From Glaciecola sp028401415 (GTDB lineage: Bacteria > Pseudomonadota > Gammaproteobacteria > Enterobacterales > Alteromonadaceae), in contig NZ_CP171821.2 in assembly GCF_028401415.2 (NCBI RefSeq), positions 3,348,001 through 3,412,000 of the forward strand: a DNA stretch of 64,000 nt. Direction: 5' to 3'. A program made the position numbers and the translations under genes. Under the pieces are notes generated by a model. It was given only the letters and a program-made list of their open reading frames with translations. It searched no databases and was not told the DNA's origin. Every line of letters begins with the position of its first letter. The stretch's first letter is position 1. Positions 16,247 to 24,724 of this stretch are shown piece after piece.

Positions 16247-16273
16247 ATACGTCCAATCAAAAGGGGATTTAAG

Positions 16274-16576
16274 GTGCTAAAGCACATTTCTGCAACATTC
16301 TTGTTAAGTATGACTTTTTTATCACACGCTGAAAGCTGCTCGAACGCCGAGATAAAAGAAAGCTCCACAGCTATTTATAACTTCTCCGATGCTGCAATAG
16401 AAAAGCTGCCAGCTATCACACCATCTGAAAGTGAATATTTTGCAGAGGTGAAAGTAAAAATGTGGGACAACCCTGCAAAATACAAAAGAATCATCACTTC
16501 CCTCGGACCTATACATGATATGGGATACGGTGTGTCAGGATGTTTGGCAACTATTCTGACAGAGGGGGCTGTTTAG
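16274..16576 (+). CDS. Small exported protein of unknown function
   Basis: A 100-residue protein with a GTG start at 16274 (AAGGGG 10 bases upstream) and a clear signal peptide (MLKHISATFLLSMTFLSHA). The mature 80 residues contain two cysteines (SCSNAE, SGCLAT), probably disulfide-bonded. It starts only 27 bp beyond the right end of the insertion sequence, so its original promoter may have been displaced. No family recognised. A wrong call is possible because codon use cannot be compared over so short a gene. Confidence 0.5.
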   Translation: MLKHISATFLLSMTFLSHAESCSNAEIKESSTAIYNFSDAAIEKLPAITPSESEYFAEVKVKMWDNPAKYKRIITSLGPIHDMGYGVSGCLATILTEGAV

Positions 16577-16644
16577 TGCATAACATTGAAAAATTAAGGA
16601 ATGCGTGCGTATTTCGGTAAAAACAGTCAGTCATTTCGGTTCTA

Positions 16645-16806
16645 TCCGATCGCTTCATAGATAGCCATGTTATTCAAAAAATACTGAAGCATTTAGATAA
16701 AAAATACCCTACTTCTTCACAAACAATGCTATTACCCCTTTTGCGTGCACCACCTCAAGAAGAGCACGACTTCAATATTCAACGCGACTTCAACTTTGGG
16801 TCGTAG
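16645..16806 (+). pseudogene. 3' remnant of an IS91/IS801-like transposase gene
   Basis: In frame from about 16645 to the TAG at 16804-16806 the DNA reads DSHVIQKILKHLDKK, then LLRAPPQEEHDF, the conserved C-terminal pattern (ILxHLxxx, RAPP) I associate with IS91-type transposases. No upstream part is present, so it is a decayed tail. The rest of 16577-17097 shows no gene apart from the terminator at 17024. Confidence 0.5.
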
Positions 16807-17023
16807 ACAATAAGCAAAATAAGATACTAAGACATAGATTCTTTTAGTAGGGCAGCCTGCACTCAAATTTCAATATTGCTGTGCCAAAGACTTGAAAAGA
16901 TCAAACAATAAAAACTGTGCAATTAACCCAAATGCCTAAACCATCATCGCAACGAACATCTAGCCAAACTAAAAGCCAGCTGTAACAAGGGCTAGCATAT
17001 AGCGTTTGTTTTACTTATACTCC

Positions 17024-17057
17024 AAAAAAGCCACTCTCCTTGCGGAAAATGGCTTTT
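17024..17057 (-). terminator. Rho-independent terminator of the first PstS-like/porin operon
   Basis: On the minus strand, AAAAGCCA and TGGCTTTTTT form a stem with a 16-base loop and a T-run, 40 bp after the porin stop. Confidence 0.78.
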
Positions 17058-17097
17058 GTTTGTTAACGTTATTTTACTTGTAAGGTTAACTATGCAC

Positions 17098-18258
17098 TTA
17101 AAAGATATAATTAACGCTTAAGTTAATTAAGTTCGTATCTTCAGCGTTGTTTATATCACCAGCGATGTCGTCAAGCTTATTATCATATCGACTAATCTCA
17201 GCTTTGAGCGCGATGCTTGCGTCCCAATCGTAGCGAGCGCCAACTGTGAGGATTGAAAACTCTTCCATAAAAAATCCTTGCAAGCCAGCAACGGCGCCCG
17301 TTAAGCTTGGCTGAAATTCTGCTGGAAAAGCTGCGATTTGATCAAGAAATTTAATATCCTGATTGCCATCTCGCGTTTCATAAGTGATGTGCGGCGTCCA
17401 TTTACCAAAACGCTTGCCTGCAGTAATGTACCAAGCCACATCTTGCGGGGAAAATGAATCTTCTATTTCAACGGAAGTGTATTCGCCAGAAACAAACCAG
17501 TTAAAGTTGTCGTATTCAAAGCCCGCGCCTAAAAACAGACTGCTATCGTCTTCAAGTGCAAGGCTATCAGCTAGTGCAGGGGCAATAGGACGAAGCGCTC
17601 CTACAGTCGAGTCGACCGCAGCTTGAGAAAAATTGTTGTTTCCTCGACCCGTTACCAAACGCACTTTGAAAAATTCATAACTAGCTTCAAAACTGGCGGC
17701 AAGCAGAGCGTCGGCGGTAACGGTTCCACCGCTTACGCTCTCACTATATTCGCCCGCAGAGATTTGGAACGCATAGTCCCAATCACCCATCATACCGGTA
17801 TGGTCAAAGCGAATACCATTTATGTTGTTAAATGGTACGTTGTAAACAGACCGAGGCGCAGTAATCCAATGATACGAATATCCAACGTCTAAAGACTCTG
17901 AATATCGGAAAAGTGGCAGACGAAATCGTCCCGCACTCAAATTATTATTGCTGTCTATGTTGTACGTTAAATAAGCCCACTCAAATTCTGCACTGTAGTT
18001 GTCAGCGCCTCGAGATAAAATTTGCGCAGTAGCCGACACCTTTTCATTTACCTGTCCGCTCACCTGTAGCGCAAATAAACTTCCATCACTAAAGTTAACC
18101 TTATCGTTAAACCCATAAACTTCAGTGTCGTTAGTCGTCATGCCAGCAGTTAAGTTTGCAAACCCGTTTATACGAAGCTCAGCCTGCGCAGAAGATACCG
18201 CGGATATCGCAACTAGCGTCGCGCTGGCAAGTGCAGTTTTTCTCAATGTATTTCTCAT
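17098..18258 (-). CDS. Outer-membrane porin-like beta-barrel protein (first copy)
   Basis: A 386-residue protein with a signal peptide cut after SAQA and a C-terminus ending in aromatic Phe (LSVNYIF), both typical of outer-membrane barrels. The sequence alternates polar and hydrophobic residues in beta hairpins throughout; FEWAYLTYN, SAGRFRLPLF and VGYSYHWITAP are conserved with the second copy at 62594. It follows a short PstS-like gene by 9 bp and should be cotranscribed. The pair is probably an uptake unit, perhaps for phosphate or another anion, but the solute is unknown. Confidence 0.8.
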   Translation of the reverse strand: MRNTLRKTALASATLVAISAVSSAQAELRINGFANLTAGMTTNDTEVYGFNDKVNFSDGSLFALQVSGQVNEKVSATAQILSRGADNYSAEFEWAYLTYNIDSNNNLSAGRFRLPLFRYSESLDVGYSYHWITAPRSVYNVPFNNINGIRFDHTGMMGDWDYAFQISAGEYSESVSGGTVTADALLAASFEASYEFFKVRLVTGRGNNNFSQAAVDSTVGALRPIAPALADSLALEDDSSLFLGAGFEYDNFNWFVSGEYTSVEIEDSFSPQDVAWYITAGKRFGKWTPHITYETRDGNQDIKFLDQIAAFPAEFQPSLTGAVAGLQGFFMEEFSILTVGARYDWDASIALKAEISRYDNKLDDIAGDINNAEDTNLINLSVNYIF

Positions 18259-18267
18259 AACTATCTC

Positions 18268-18678
18268 CTAAAGGTTTACGACTTTAACTGCGTCGGTCAC
18301 CGATGAAGAATCGACATAACCAATCACACTGGGATTTTGAGACACAAGTTCAATAACTTCAGCGTCTGACATGACTTCTTTGGGTGGAATACCTTTGCCC
18401 GTGAAAACAAGTTTTGACCAGTAGGCCGAAACCTGAGACGTACTACGACCAAGAATGCTGTCGTCGAAATCCTGACGGATTGAGCTATCTGCACTTTGGT
18501 TTACCGGTACTGATTCACTGCCGTCTGCATACTTTTTGTCTTTACCTAAAAATATGCGTTGAACGGTTTTTGAATCCAAATTACTTGAATTTGCAGGGTT
18601 CACTATAACCGTAAGCTCAGCTAATGCTGAGCTGGCTAGCGAAAGTAATAGCGCACTAAGTGCCAATTTCTTTAACAT
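18268..18678 (-). CDS. Short PstS-like periplasmic phosphate-binding-type protein (first copy)
   Basis: A 136-residue exported protein (signal peptide MLKKLALSALLLSLASSALA). The rest matches one lobe of phosphate-type ABC binding proteins: VIVNPANSSNLD, VQRIFLGKDKKYADG, RSTSQVSAYWSKLVFTGKG and the end NPSVIGYVDSSSV. At about half the length of PstS it lacks the second lobe. No ABC permease or ATPase is nearby, so it may serve as a sensor or as a partner of the porin downstream. A close paralogue with the same neighbour lies at 62171. Confidence 0.78.
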   Translation of the reverse strand: MLKKLALSALLLSLASSALAELTVIVNPANSSNLDSKTVQRIFLGKDKKYADGSESVPVNQSADSSIRQDFDDSILGRSTSQVSAYWSKLVFTGKGIPPKEVMSDAEVIELVSQNPSVIGYVDSSSVTDAVKVVNL

Positions 18679-18818
18679 AGGGTTGCCTTAACATTTTTAA
18701 AAACTAAATCAATAAGCACAAGCGACAAGCTGTCAGTGTGCTAATGAACACAGTTAGGTATCGGCAATTACGGTTAATGTCTTAGGAACTAACGCGTGGA
18801 ATATAAGAAAAAATGAAC

Positions 18819-18854
18819 AAAAAAAGGCAAAAACCTAACAATGGATTTCGCCTT
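18819..18854 (-). terminator. Terminator downstream of the broken acyl-CoA synthetase
   Basis: On the minus strand AAGGC and GCCTT (18850-18854 and 18824-18828), extended by AAA/TTT with one mismatch, form a hairpin followed by a run of T. Confidence 0.6.
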
Positions 18855-18877
18855 CTTCTAGAGGTTATATGAGGTGC

Positions 18878-19490
18878 TTAATTTTGATGCCAGACTATTT
18901 TATCTTCGTACTTGCCCAAGATCACTTCTTTGAAACGCTCCTCAATAACATGACGCTTCACTTTTAAAGTAGGTGTGAGTAATTCATTTTCTATCGACCA
19001 CTCTTGCGAATGCACTACTAAACGATCCAGTCTTTGATGACTTTCTAGCCGAGCATTGAGAATCTCTAACGTTCCTATTAAAGACGCTGCCACCTCGTCC
19101 TTATTTTTCCTTCTCGCTTCTTCAGATAACACCAATAAAGCGATAGGCTGGGGCAGATTAGTGCCTGTTACTCAGACTTGCTCAACAATGGGTTTTCCAT
19201 TATTTTTGCTTCGATAGGCGCTGGCGAGACATATTTTCCTTTTTCTGTCTTGAATATTGCTTTTAAACGTCCTGTGATTTTTACGTATCCATCTGCATCA
19301 ATTTCGCCTTTATCGCCAGTGCGCAAGTAGCCATCGTTTGTAAATACAACGCTGGTTTTTTCTTGGTCTTTGTAATAACCAATGATATTCCAGGGGGACT
19401 TCACCTGAATTTCACCATCTCCAGCAATGCGCACATCAACGCCATCGTAGGCTTTGCCGCTAAATAAGTCGCCCAGCCATCAGTATGCTG
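18878..19490 (-). pseudogene. Broken AMP-dependent (acyl-CoA) synthetase, C-terminal part
   Basis: Two frames together give the C-terminal third of an acyl-adenylate-forming enzyme. The frame 19434 to 19168 carries KSPWNIIGYYKDQEKTS, GYLRTGDKGEID and ITGRLKAIFKTEKGKYVSP, the adenylation hinge region (RTGD, then GRLK). After a frameshift and a TGA near 19170-19160 the reading continues as NLPQPIALLVLSEEARRKN to the end at 18878. Upstream of about 19490 stops interrupt the frame (A-Y-stop-W) and the N-terminal AMP-binding motif is missing. It is a decayed long-chain acyl-CoA synthetase relative. Confidence 0.75.
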
Positions 19491-19581
19491 GCGACTATCG
19501 TAGAACTTTCGACTAAGAGGCGTTTCCAATTGAATACTTTTTGTTCTTTCATGTAATACACTCTCCCGCTGTGCAGATTTA

Positions 19582-19653
19582 TTAGGCCAGCACAATGGCA
19601 ACGATAACCACACCTACTATTTGCGCAATCTGAGCTATTTGATTCAGCGTCAT
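19582..19653 (-). CDS. 23-codon membrane peptide with a strong ribosome site
   Basis: ATG at 19653 is preceded by TAAGGAGGGCAT, the best Shine-Dalgarno sequence in this region, and encodes MTLNQIAQIAQIVGVV plus IVAIVLA, closed by tandem TAA stops. It is either a real single-span small protein or the truncated 5' end of a larger membrane protein whose family begins in this way. The rest was presumably lost next to the broken synthetase. Confidence 0.45.
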   Translation of the reverse strand: MTLNQIAQIAQIVGVVIVAIVLA

Positions 19654-19729
19654 ATGCCCTCCTTACGTGGCTAAGATATAAAAGAAATACGTTTACCTGT
19701 TCCGTTGGCTGCTCTGATCGGATTAGATA

Positions 19730-20065
19730 TCAAGACGTGAACCCTTCAGCTTCCAATTGTTCTAAAATCTTAGTGGTTTCTTCTAGTAGTTGTTCAGCAT
19801 ATAACGCGCAAACCAATAAGGTACCTAACCTTAGAGTCAGGAGATTATCCAACTGGCGATTACCTACTATCATTTCTGCACTGTTTTGGAATGGCCCTGC
19901 CGGAGTGTCATCGTCAATCACGAAATAGTACTGACCTATCGCACCAAAAGAGAGATCAGACACCAAATACGGTACAAAATTAAAATCCCGTTGCTCTATT
20001 GTATCCCTTTCACTTCTCAATAAGCGTTTATAAGCACTATTCCAATTTACCAAGCGCATCTTCAA
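19730..20065 (-). CDS. Small protein overlapping the DUF6090-like gene, possible paralogue fragment
   Basis: A 111-residue frame that starts 29 bp inside the end of the upstream gene, in another frame. Its sequence (SAYKRLLRSERDTIEQRDF, LLEETTKILEQLEAEGF) resembles the C-terminal helical half of DUF6090-type proteins but has no membrane anchor. I infer the 3' fragment of a paralogue joined to the intact copy by recombination, though a real overlapping small gene cannot be excluded. Confidence 0.45.
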   Translation of the reverse strand: MKMRLVNWNSAYKRLLRSERDTIEQRDFNFVPYLVSDLSFGAIGQYYFVIDDDTPAGPFQNSAEMIVGNRQLDNLLTLRLGTLLVCALYAEQLLEETTKILEQLEAEGFTS

Positions 20066-20762
20066 GTGCCAAACGTAAATCTTTCAAGCTGGATTGAACG
20101 GAGCGAATAGCGTTCAGGTGCTGATAATAACCTCCCATCGTATACTGAAAGCGACTACGAAATTCGAGATGACTTCTCATTTTGTTCGCGTCACAAATAA
20201 AGACGTCGCTGTTAATCATGTCCGGCTTTGCGCTCTCTGAGATTCTCACTAATTCCGGATAATATGGTACTAGGAGCGTAGCGTTGCGAAAAACTGCCTC
20301 GTTGATGTCTCGCGCCCGTGCAGCTTGCAAAAGATAGCTGCGTATTGACGATTTCAGTTTCTCGTCCTGTACCAAATACAAGCGCCCTGTTGTTTGTAGT
20401 TCGTTTAATATTGCAAGATCGCTTGTTGGATTAGAGAGAATTGATGAGTAACCAATAGCGAAACACTCTTCTTTTGTGAGTGTTCGCTCTTCTAAGCCTA
20501 ATATAGCCGGCGCGGCTGACATGGCACCTGCAAAGACGTTTTCGCGGAACTGTATCAGGGGAGCACGAGTCGCTTCGAGCCTAAGCACCTCATCATAAAG
20601 ACGGGATAAGTAAGCCGCTTCCGTTTTCCTCTCTTCGTGAGCTTGCGCCCATTGTTGTACTTGCAAAGCGAGAACAACACCGATAACGACTATCATGATT
20701 TCAATTAGAACAGTGAACCAATCCTGACGACGGATGGCGACTGAAAGACGGTGTAAAATCAT
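20037..20762 (-). CDS. DUF6090-like single-span membrane protein (second copy)
   Basis: A 241-residue protein built like that at 5067: basic N-terminus (MILHRLSVAIRRQDW), one membrane span (about residues 17-36), charged coiled coil (AQAHEERKTEAAYLSRLYDEV), then a helical periplasmic domain. Function unknown. Its first 20 codons are closely matched by those of the hydrolase gene just upstream (26 identical bases, 20704-20729 and 22991-23016), evidence of a local duplication or fusion. It lies 124 bp after the hydrolase stop on the same strand. Confidence 0.7.
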   Translation of the reverse strand: MILHRLSVAIRRQDWFTVLIEIMIVVIGVVLALQVQQWAQAHEERKTEAAYLSRLYDEVLRLEATRAPLIQFRENVFAGAMSAAPAILGLEERTLTKEECFAIGYSSILSNPTSDLAILNELQTTGRLYLVQDEKLKSSIRSYLLQAARARDINEAVFRNATLLVPYYPELVRISESAKPDMINSDVFICDANKMRSHLEFRSRFQYTMGGYYQHLNAIRSVQSSLKDLRLALEDALGKLE

Positions 20763-20886
20763 TTAAAGGCTGCCTTTTTGTCAGCTAAATCGGCGGTGTC
20801 GATTTGGCCACATATACCAATTATATCGTCACATACGGGTGAGTATGAACACTCACCATCTAGGAGAAATGCACCAACAAACATCT

Positions 20887-23049
20887 CTAGATACCAGATA
20901 CTAGAAAAGACAAAGATAGTGCAATGCCCCCAATGCCTGTTATTATTAGTCCAAGTAAAGTGCCAATAAGGAGAGGCGCTGAGCGACGCGCGCGTATGGT
21001 TAAAAATAGTGTTAGTAAACCCAATAGCCCAGCAAGATAGCTGGCATAAACACCGTATTTTGCCCAGCCTATTAAACCGACTAAAAATAACAATTCACTA
21101 GCTTCAAAAGTCGCATACACGGCAGCGCCAAAAATGATAATTGAGGCGATTCCAATTAATGCCGTAAACCACGCACTGATTCGTGCACCTCGGCTAGGCT
21201 CTGTAGCTTGTCCATTAATCAATCGCGCGATAGGTGATAACGAAAGCATGAAAAACGCAACGGGAAGCACAAAAACGGCTATTGCCAGAAGGACCGCGGG
21301 TCCAGCGATCTGCTTTGGATCTTCTTTAAGCTTAGCCAGTGATAGTAAAAGTCCATCGCTTGTGTAAAGAGATCCTTTAAAAACAGGTTTTTGCATATCA
21401 TCCGCGCAGGAAGTGTCCAGCTCGCCATTCGGCTCATCAAAAAACGCGGTTAAAAAATCGCCAGCGCAGGGGACTGAACGAGTAGGCCCATGGCCTGCAT
21501 AGGGCCATTCAACGTATGTGCCATTAGAAAAATTCGGCATGATTGCTTTGGCAAAGGGTGGTGGCGTAATTGGATCCATTGCACCTTCAGCAATAATCGT
21601 TCTTGTGTCAATCATACGCGGGGCAAAATCCGATGGGTCTCGCGCGATTAATCCGTACTTTTCGCACAGTGCGACCATTCTATCCGCATCGTCAATCGGG
21701 CCATTAAGAAGCGACAACACAGGATGGTTTTGTCTATCTCGCTCATAACTTTCGCGATAAGTGTTCACCCAGCCATCGTTACACGCGATCGCATTATACA
21801 TACCTCGACTGATGCCACTCCAAGGGCTTAGCCCTGCTCCGCTGGTAAGTATGCGAAATCGCTCGTAATCTCGCGCTTCAACTATACTAGCAAGTGCCTC
21901 GATAAAAGCCGGTAATGTGGGATAGTTATCTTGCTCATAAAATAGAAGAAAAGGCAGGCCAGCGATAATGTCATGAAAAAATGTCGCTTTGCCACTGGGA
22001 TAAGTTTCTTGATCAATGGCGTTATTAATCTCAATAGGCGACTCATGTACCGCTTCTATTGCTTGTTTTAAGCGATTTTCAAAGTTGGGGAAATCTGCCG
22101 CGCATGTAGGATCGTCAGCGCATATATCGCTAAGCATGTTCAGTGCGCGCTGATAATATCTTGCTAAGCCTTGAAAGTTGATTTCTGGATCAATTGGTAC
22201 TATTGCGTCAATTACAGCGGCGCGAATACCGTCGGGATCTTCATGCAAGTAAGCTTGTCCGAGCACGGAACCATAAGAAATTCCCCATACATTCCAATGT
22301 TCAAAACCGAGTGCTCGACGCAAGGCTTTTACGTCACGAGCATTTTCGATGGTGTTATACCCTCGTAAATCTACTCCGGCGTCTGAAGCTCTTTTAAAAC
22401 ACTTATCTATTTGCTGTATTTCGGCTTGAGTGCGCTGCTCAAAGCTTTCAACGTTCAAAGCGGCAGGTTCTATTGCGCTTATTTCAGGACAAAAATCATC
22501 TGAAAATCCAATGCCTCTTTGTTCTAAAATATATAAATCACGATGGTCTCGTAATCCGTGCTCGATAAAGCGACTCACGTAAAACGATGCCTCGGCCCCC
22601 GGACCACCGGTTAGATAGATAACAGGGTCCTCGCGCTTGCTCCACTCGCCTTTAAATTCATCATCCCAATCGTCTGGCTTGCGAGCGCCTATCTTGACTA
22701 CATTGAGTTGGATAGTCCTTGATGCTTCGGTTTCACGATTTTCTGGCACTGCTAACCTAAAGCAATCCATGTGCTCAGAATCATAGTCCATTGCGCCTTT
22801 AAATGGACATACCATAGAGGTCAGAGCATAGGTATCTTTGGCGAACAAATCCGAAGATTCGCTCAGGGTTTCAGCGTTTTCGAATTGCGCCTCATTAGCT
22901 TGTTGTATTGACTCTATTGCTTGTGCTTTTGGTATCGCTATTGCAACTGATAAGTATAAAAATAAACACGAGACAGAGCAGAATTTAACGATTAGAACAG
23001 TGAACCAATCCTGACGGCGAATGGCGTTTATGAGACGGTGTAAGGTCAT
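20887..23049 (-). CDS. Alpha/beta-hydrolase (prolyl aminopeptidase/TAP-like) with C-terminal membrane domain
   Basis: A 720-residue protein. The oxyanion motif GGPG lies at 148-151, the nucleophile elbow GISYG at 256-260 (Ser258), and a His in AGHGPTRSVPC late in the domain completes the triad. This is the proline iminopeptidase / tripeptidyl-aminopeptidase (TAP) type. About residues 580-720 form four membrane spans, an unusual addition. The first 20 residues (MTLHRLINAIRRQDWFTVLI) match the start of the DUF6090-like protein downstream, not a hydrolase; the hydrolase's own signal-like segment follows (residues 21-44, ending PKAQA). The start thus appears to come from a gene fusion. Follows the M20 peptidase by 63 bp. 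Confidence 0.82.
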   Translation of the reverse strand: MTLHRLINAIRRQDWFTVLIVKFCSVSCLFLYLSVAIAIPKAQAIESIQQANEAQFENAETLSESSDLFAKDTYALTSMVCPFKGAMDYDSEHMDCFRLAVPENRETEASRTIQLNVVKIGARKPDDWDDEFKGEWSKREDPVIYLTGGPGAEASFYVSRFIEHGLRDHRDLYILEQRGIGFSDDFCPEISAIEPAALNVESFEQRTQAEIQQIDKCFKRASDAGVDLRGYNTIENARDVKALRRALGFEHWNVWGISYGSVLGQAYLHEDPDGIRAAVIDAIVPIDPEINFQGLARYYQRALNMLSDICADDPTCAADFPNFENRLKQAIEAVHESPIEINNAIDQETYPSGKATFFHDIIAGLPFLLFYEQDNYPTLPAFIEALASIVEARDYERFRILTSGAGLSPWSGISRGMYNAIACNDGWVNTYRESYERDRQNHPVLSLLNGPIDDADRMVALCEKYGLIARDPSDFAPRMIDTRTIIAEGAMDPITPPPFAKAIMPNFSNGTYVEWPYAGHGPTRSVPCAGDFLTAFFDEPNGELDTSCADDMQKPVFKGSLYTSDGLLLSLAKLKEDPKQIAGPAVLLAIAVFVLPVAFFMLSLSPIARLINGQATEPSRGARISAWFTALIGIASIIIFGAAVYATFEASELLFLVGLIGWAKYGVYASYLAGLLGLLTLFLTIRARRSAPLLIGTLLGLIITGIGGIALSLSFLVSGI

Positions 23050-23112
23050 TGAGAGGCTTCCTTGATAGTATTAACGAGCGTTTGGCTAGTTTGTTATAAG
23101 CTTAGATGTGTT

Positions 23113-24405
23113 TTATAGCTCTGCGTAATCAAGCGCCCAGTTCACATACAGCTCGGTGCCCGTTTTCAATGCACTTTCATCGGCAAAGAAAAACGGCGAG
23201 TGGTTGCTAGGTGCTGTAGACGGGTCCTGCCCTTCTGGCGTTATGCCAAGAAACACAAACAAGCCCGGTACTTCTAATGCAAAGAAAGAGAAGTCTTCTG
23301 CACCCGTTATCAAATCATTAACAGCAACCTTGTCTTCACCCGCTACGCGATGCATCGTGGGTAGCATCTTACGTGTAAGCTCGGGGTTGTTGATCGTCAC
23401 CGGATAGCCTTCGTTGATGTGAACATGGGCCGATGCGCCTGTGGCTTGTGCAGTCATTTCTGCAGTGGTTTTTAAGTTATCGAAGATTTGCTGACGATTA
23501 TCCATATCAAAATTGCGGATTGTGCCTTCTAAATACACCTCGTCAGGAATGATGTTATTGCGCACGCCGCCTTCAACAATACCAAAACTCACCACGGCTG
23601 GGGCCTTTGTGATATCGACTTGGCGACTTACAATGGTTTGCGTATTGCCTATAATCTGCCCTGCCGCGACAATCGGGTCAACGCCGCCCCAAGGCCTTGA
23701 ACCGTGTGTTTGTCTACCTTTCACTGTTATTTCAAAGGTATCTGCAGAGGCCAAAAGAGGGCCTTCCCGATAACCAATATGACCTGCTGTGCCTGGCGAC
23801 CATACGTGTATTCCAAATACCACTTCAGGTTTGTAGCGCTCAAATAAACCCTCTTTTAGCATCAGTTCAGCGCCACCTTCTTCGCCCTTTGGCGCGCCTT
23901 CTTCAGCGGGCTGAAATATAAATACAATCGTTCCTGCAATATCATCTTTCATCAAACTTAACTGCTCGGCAGCGCCCATCAGCATGGCCATGTGCAAATC
24001 GTGACCGCAGGCGTGCATAACGCCAACTTCCTTGCCTCGATATTCACCCTTGGCAACGGATTTAAACGGCACATCTGTTTGCTCGACCACCGGCAGCGCG
24101 TCCATATCGGCACGCATAGCAATCACAGGACCCGGTTTGCCGCCTTCTAACACGCCAACTAAACCTGTGTGGGCAATACCCGTTTCAACGTCTAACCCAA
24201 GCTCACGAAGGTGGGCTTCAATCAGTTTCGAGGTGCGAAATTCACGATTGCTCAGCTCTGGGTTTTGATGCAAGTCTCTACGCCATTCGATGACTTTTTG
24301 TTCCAGCATCGATGAAATGCGTACGGGTTCTTGTGCATTCACTGAATGGTTAAAACCAGCGCTGGCAAACGCAATCAGTATAATAGTGGTAAGGCGAAAG
24401 CTCAT
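23113..24405 (-). CDS. M20-family amidohydrolase, exported
   Basis: A 430-residue metallopeptidase/aminoacylase. The start at ATG 24405 is chosen because it has CAGGAC upstream and opens a signal peptide (MSFRLTTIILIAFASAGF to SVNA); the longer frame would include RidA-like debris. Zinc-site motifs: MHACGHDLHMAM (131-136 core), EEG (PAEEGAPKGEEGG) and IHVWSPGTAG. This is the hippurate/IAA-amino-acid/N-acyl-amino-acid amidohydrolase type. It probably releases amino acids from N-acyl or amide conjugates in the periplasm, and leads a run of peptidase-type genes on the minus strand. Confidence 0.88.
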   Translation of the reverse strand: MSFRLTTIILIAFASAGFNHSVNAQEPVRISSMLEQKVIEWRRDLHQNPELSNREFRTSKLIEAHLRELGLDVETGIAHTGLVGVLEGGKPGPVIAMRADMDALPVVEQTDVPFKSVAKGEYRGKEVGVMHACGHDLHMAMLMGAAEQLSLMKDDIAGTIVFIFQPAEEGAPKGEEGGAELMLKEGLFERYKPEVVFGIHVWSPGTAGHIGYREGPLLASADTFEITVKGRQTHGSRPWGGVDPIVAAGQIIGNTQTIVSRQVDITKAPAVVSFGIVEGGVRNNIIPDEVYLEGTIRNFDMDNRQQIFDNLKTTAEMTAQATGASAHVHINEGYPVTINNPELTRKMLPTMHRVAGEDKVAVNDLITGAEDFSFFALEVPGLFVFLGITPEGQDPSTAPSNHSPFFFADESALKTGTELYVNWALDYAEL

Positions 24406-24454
24406 TTTTGATTTGTCCTGATGTTGGATGAATGAATACAGTAATATCTTCTTC

Positions 24455-24555
24455 AGTGCGCCAACCGCTTTATCGCCATAGGCAAGTTCTCTTTCGCCAT
24501 ATATAGATTCAAGCTTGTCCATCAACGCCTTCATTTCTGTGAGGAAAAGATATGA
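24455..24555 (-). pseudogene. RidA-family gene remnant
   Basis: Minus-strand reading gives FLTEMKALMDKLESIYGERELAYG (in parts), matching FVTDMNALMDNVEAVYGVRESAYG of the RidA-like gene at 6991. Only about 30 residues remain, fused in frame to the leader of the M20 gene. A copy of the dispersed repeat lies at its upstream side, as at the first locus. Confidence 0.65.
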
Positions 24556-24613
24556 AAGAATTAGCGGGCTTACAATAGCTTAAGCGTAAAAATGACGCTA
24601 CTTTGACGCTAGC
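24551..24613. repeat. Dispersed repeat, copy with deleted centre
   Basis: Bases 24551-24579 match 7425-7453 and 24593-24613 match the right arm at 7502-7522 (one change). The left arm and most of the spacer are missing, so no long hairpin is possible. The copy lies between a RidA-like remnant and the amidohydrolase gene. Confidence 0.72.
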
Positions 24614-24724
24614 AACATTGTGCTTAAGTCAACTTTCTCATAACGTAGAATGTATGCAGAGTGTCACGCATGTCGGCAGGGGGCTGACGGCTTGCACCAG
24701 CTTTCTAAAGCGAGAATATTCCCT

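Larger units (their letters stand above)
14849..16247 (+). mobile_element. IS110-family insertion sequence, IS1111 subgroup
   Basis: A complete element of about 1.4 kb: transposase gene plus 15-bp perfect inverted repeats at 14854-14868 and 16232-16246. Subterminal repeats of this kind are diagnostic of the IS1111 subgroup; classic IS110 elements lack them. The outer limits given are inferred from the few bases that normally lie outside these repeats. No target duplication is expected for the family. The long region after the transposase (about 255 bp) is where IS1111 elements encode their guide RNA. The element lies in non-coding DNA between the exported-protein operon and a small signal-peptide gene. 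Confidence 0.85.

Noticed and set aside
20838..20857. Hairpin GGTGAGT/ACTCACC as a terminator
   Set aside because: The stem is perfect, but there is no T-run on either side, and the next gene on the strand may be cotranscribed.
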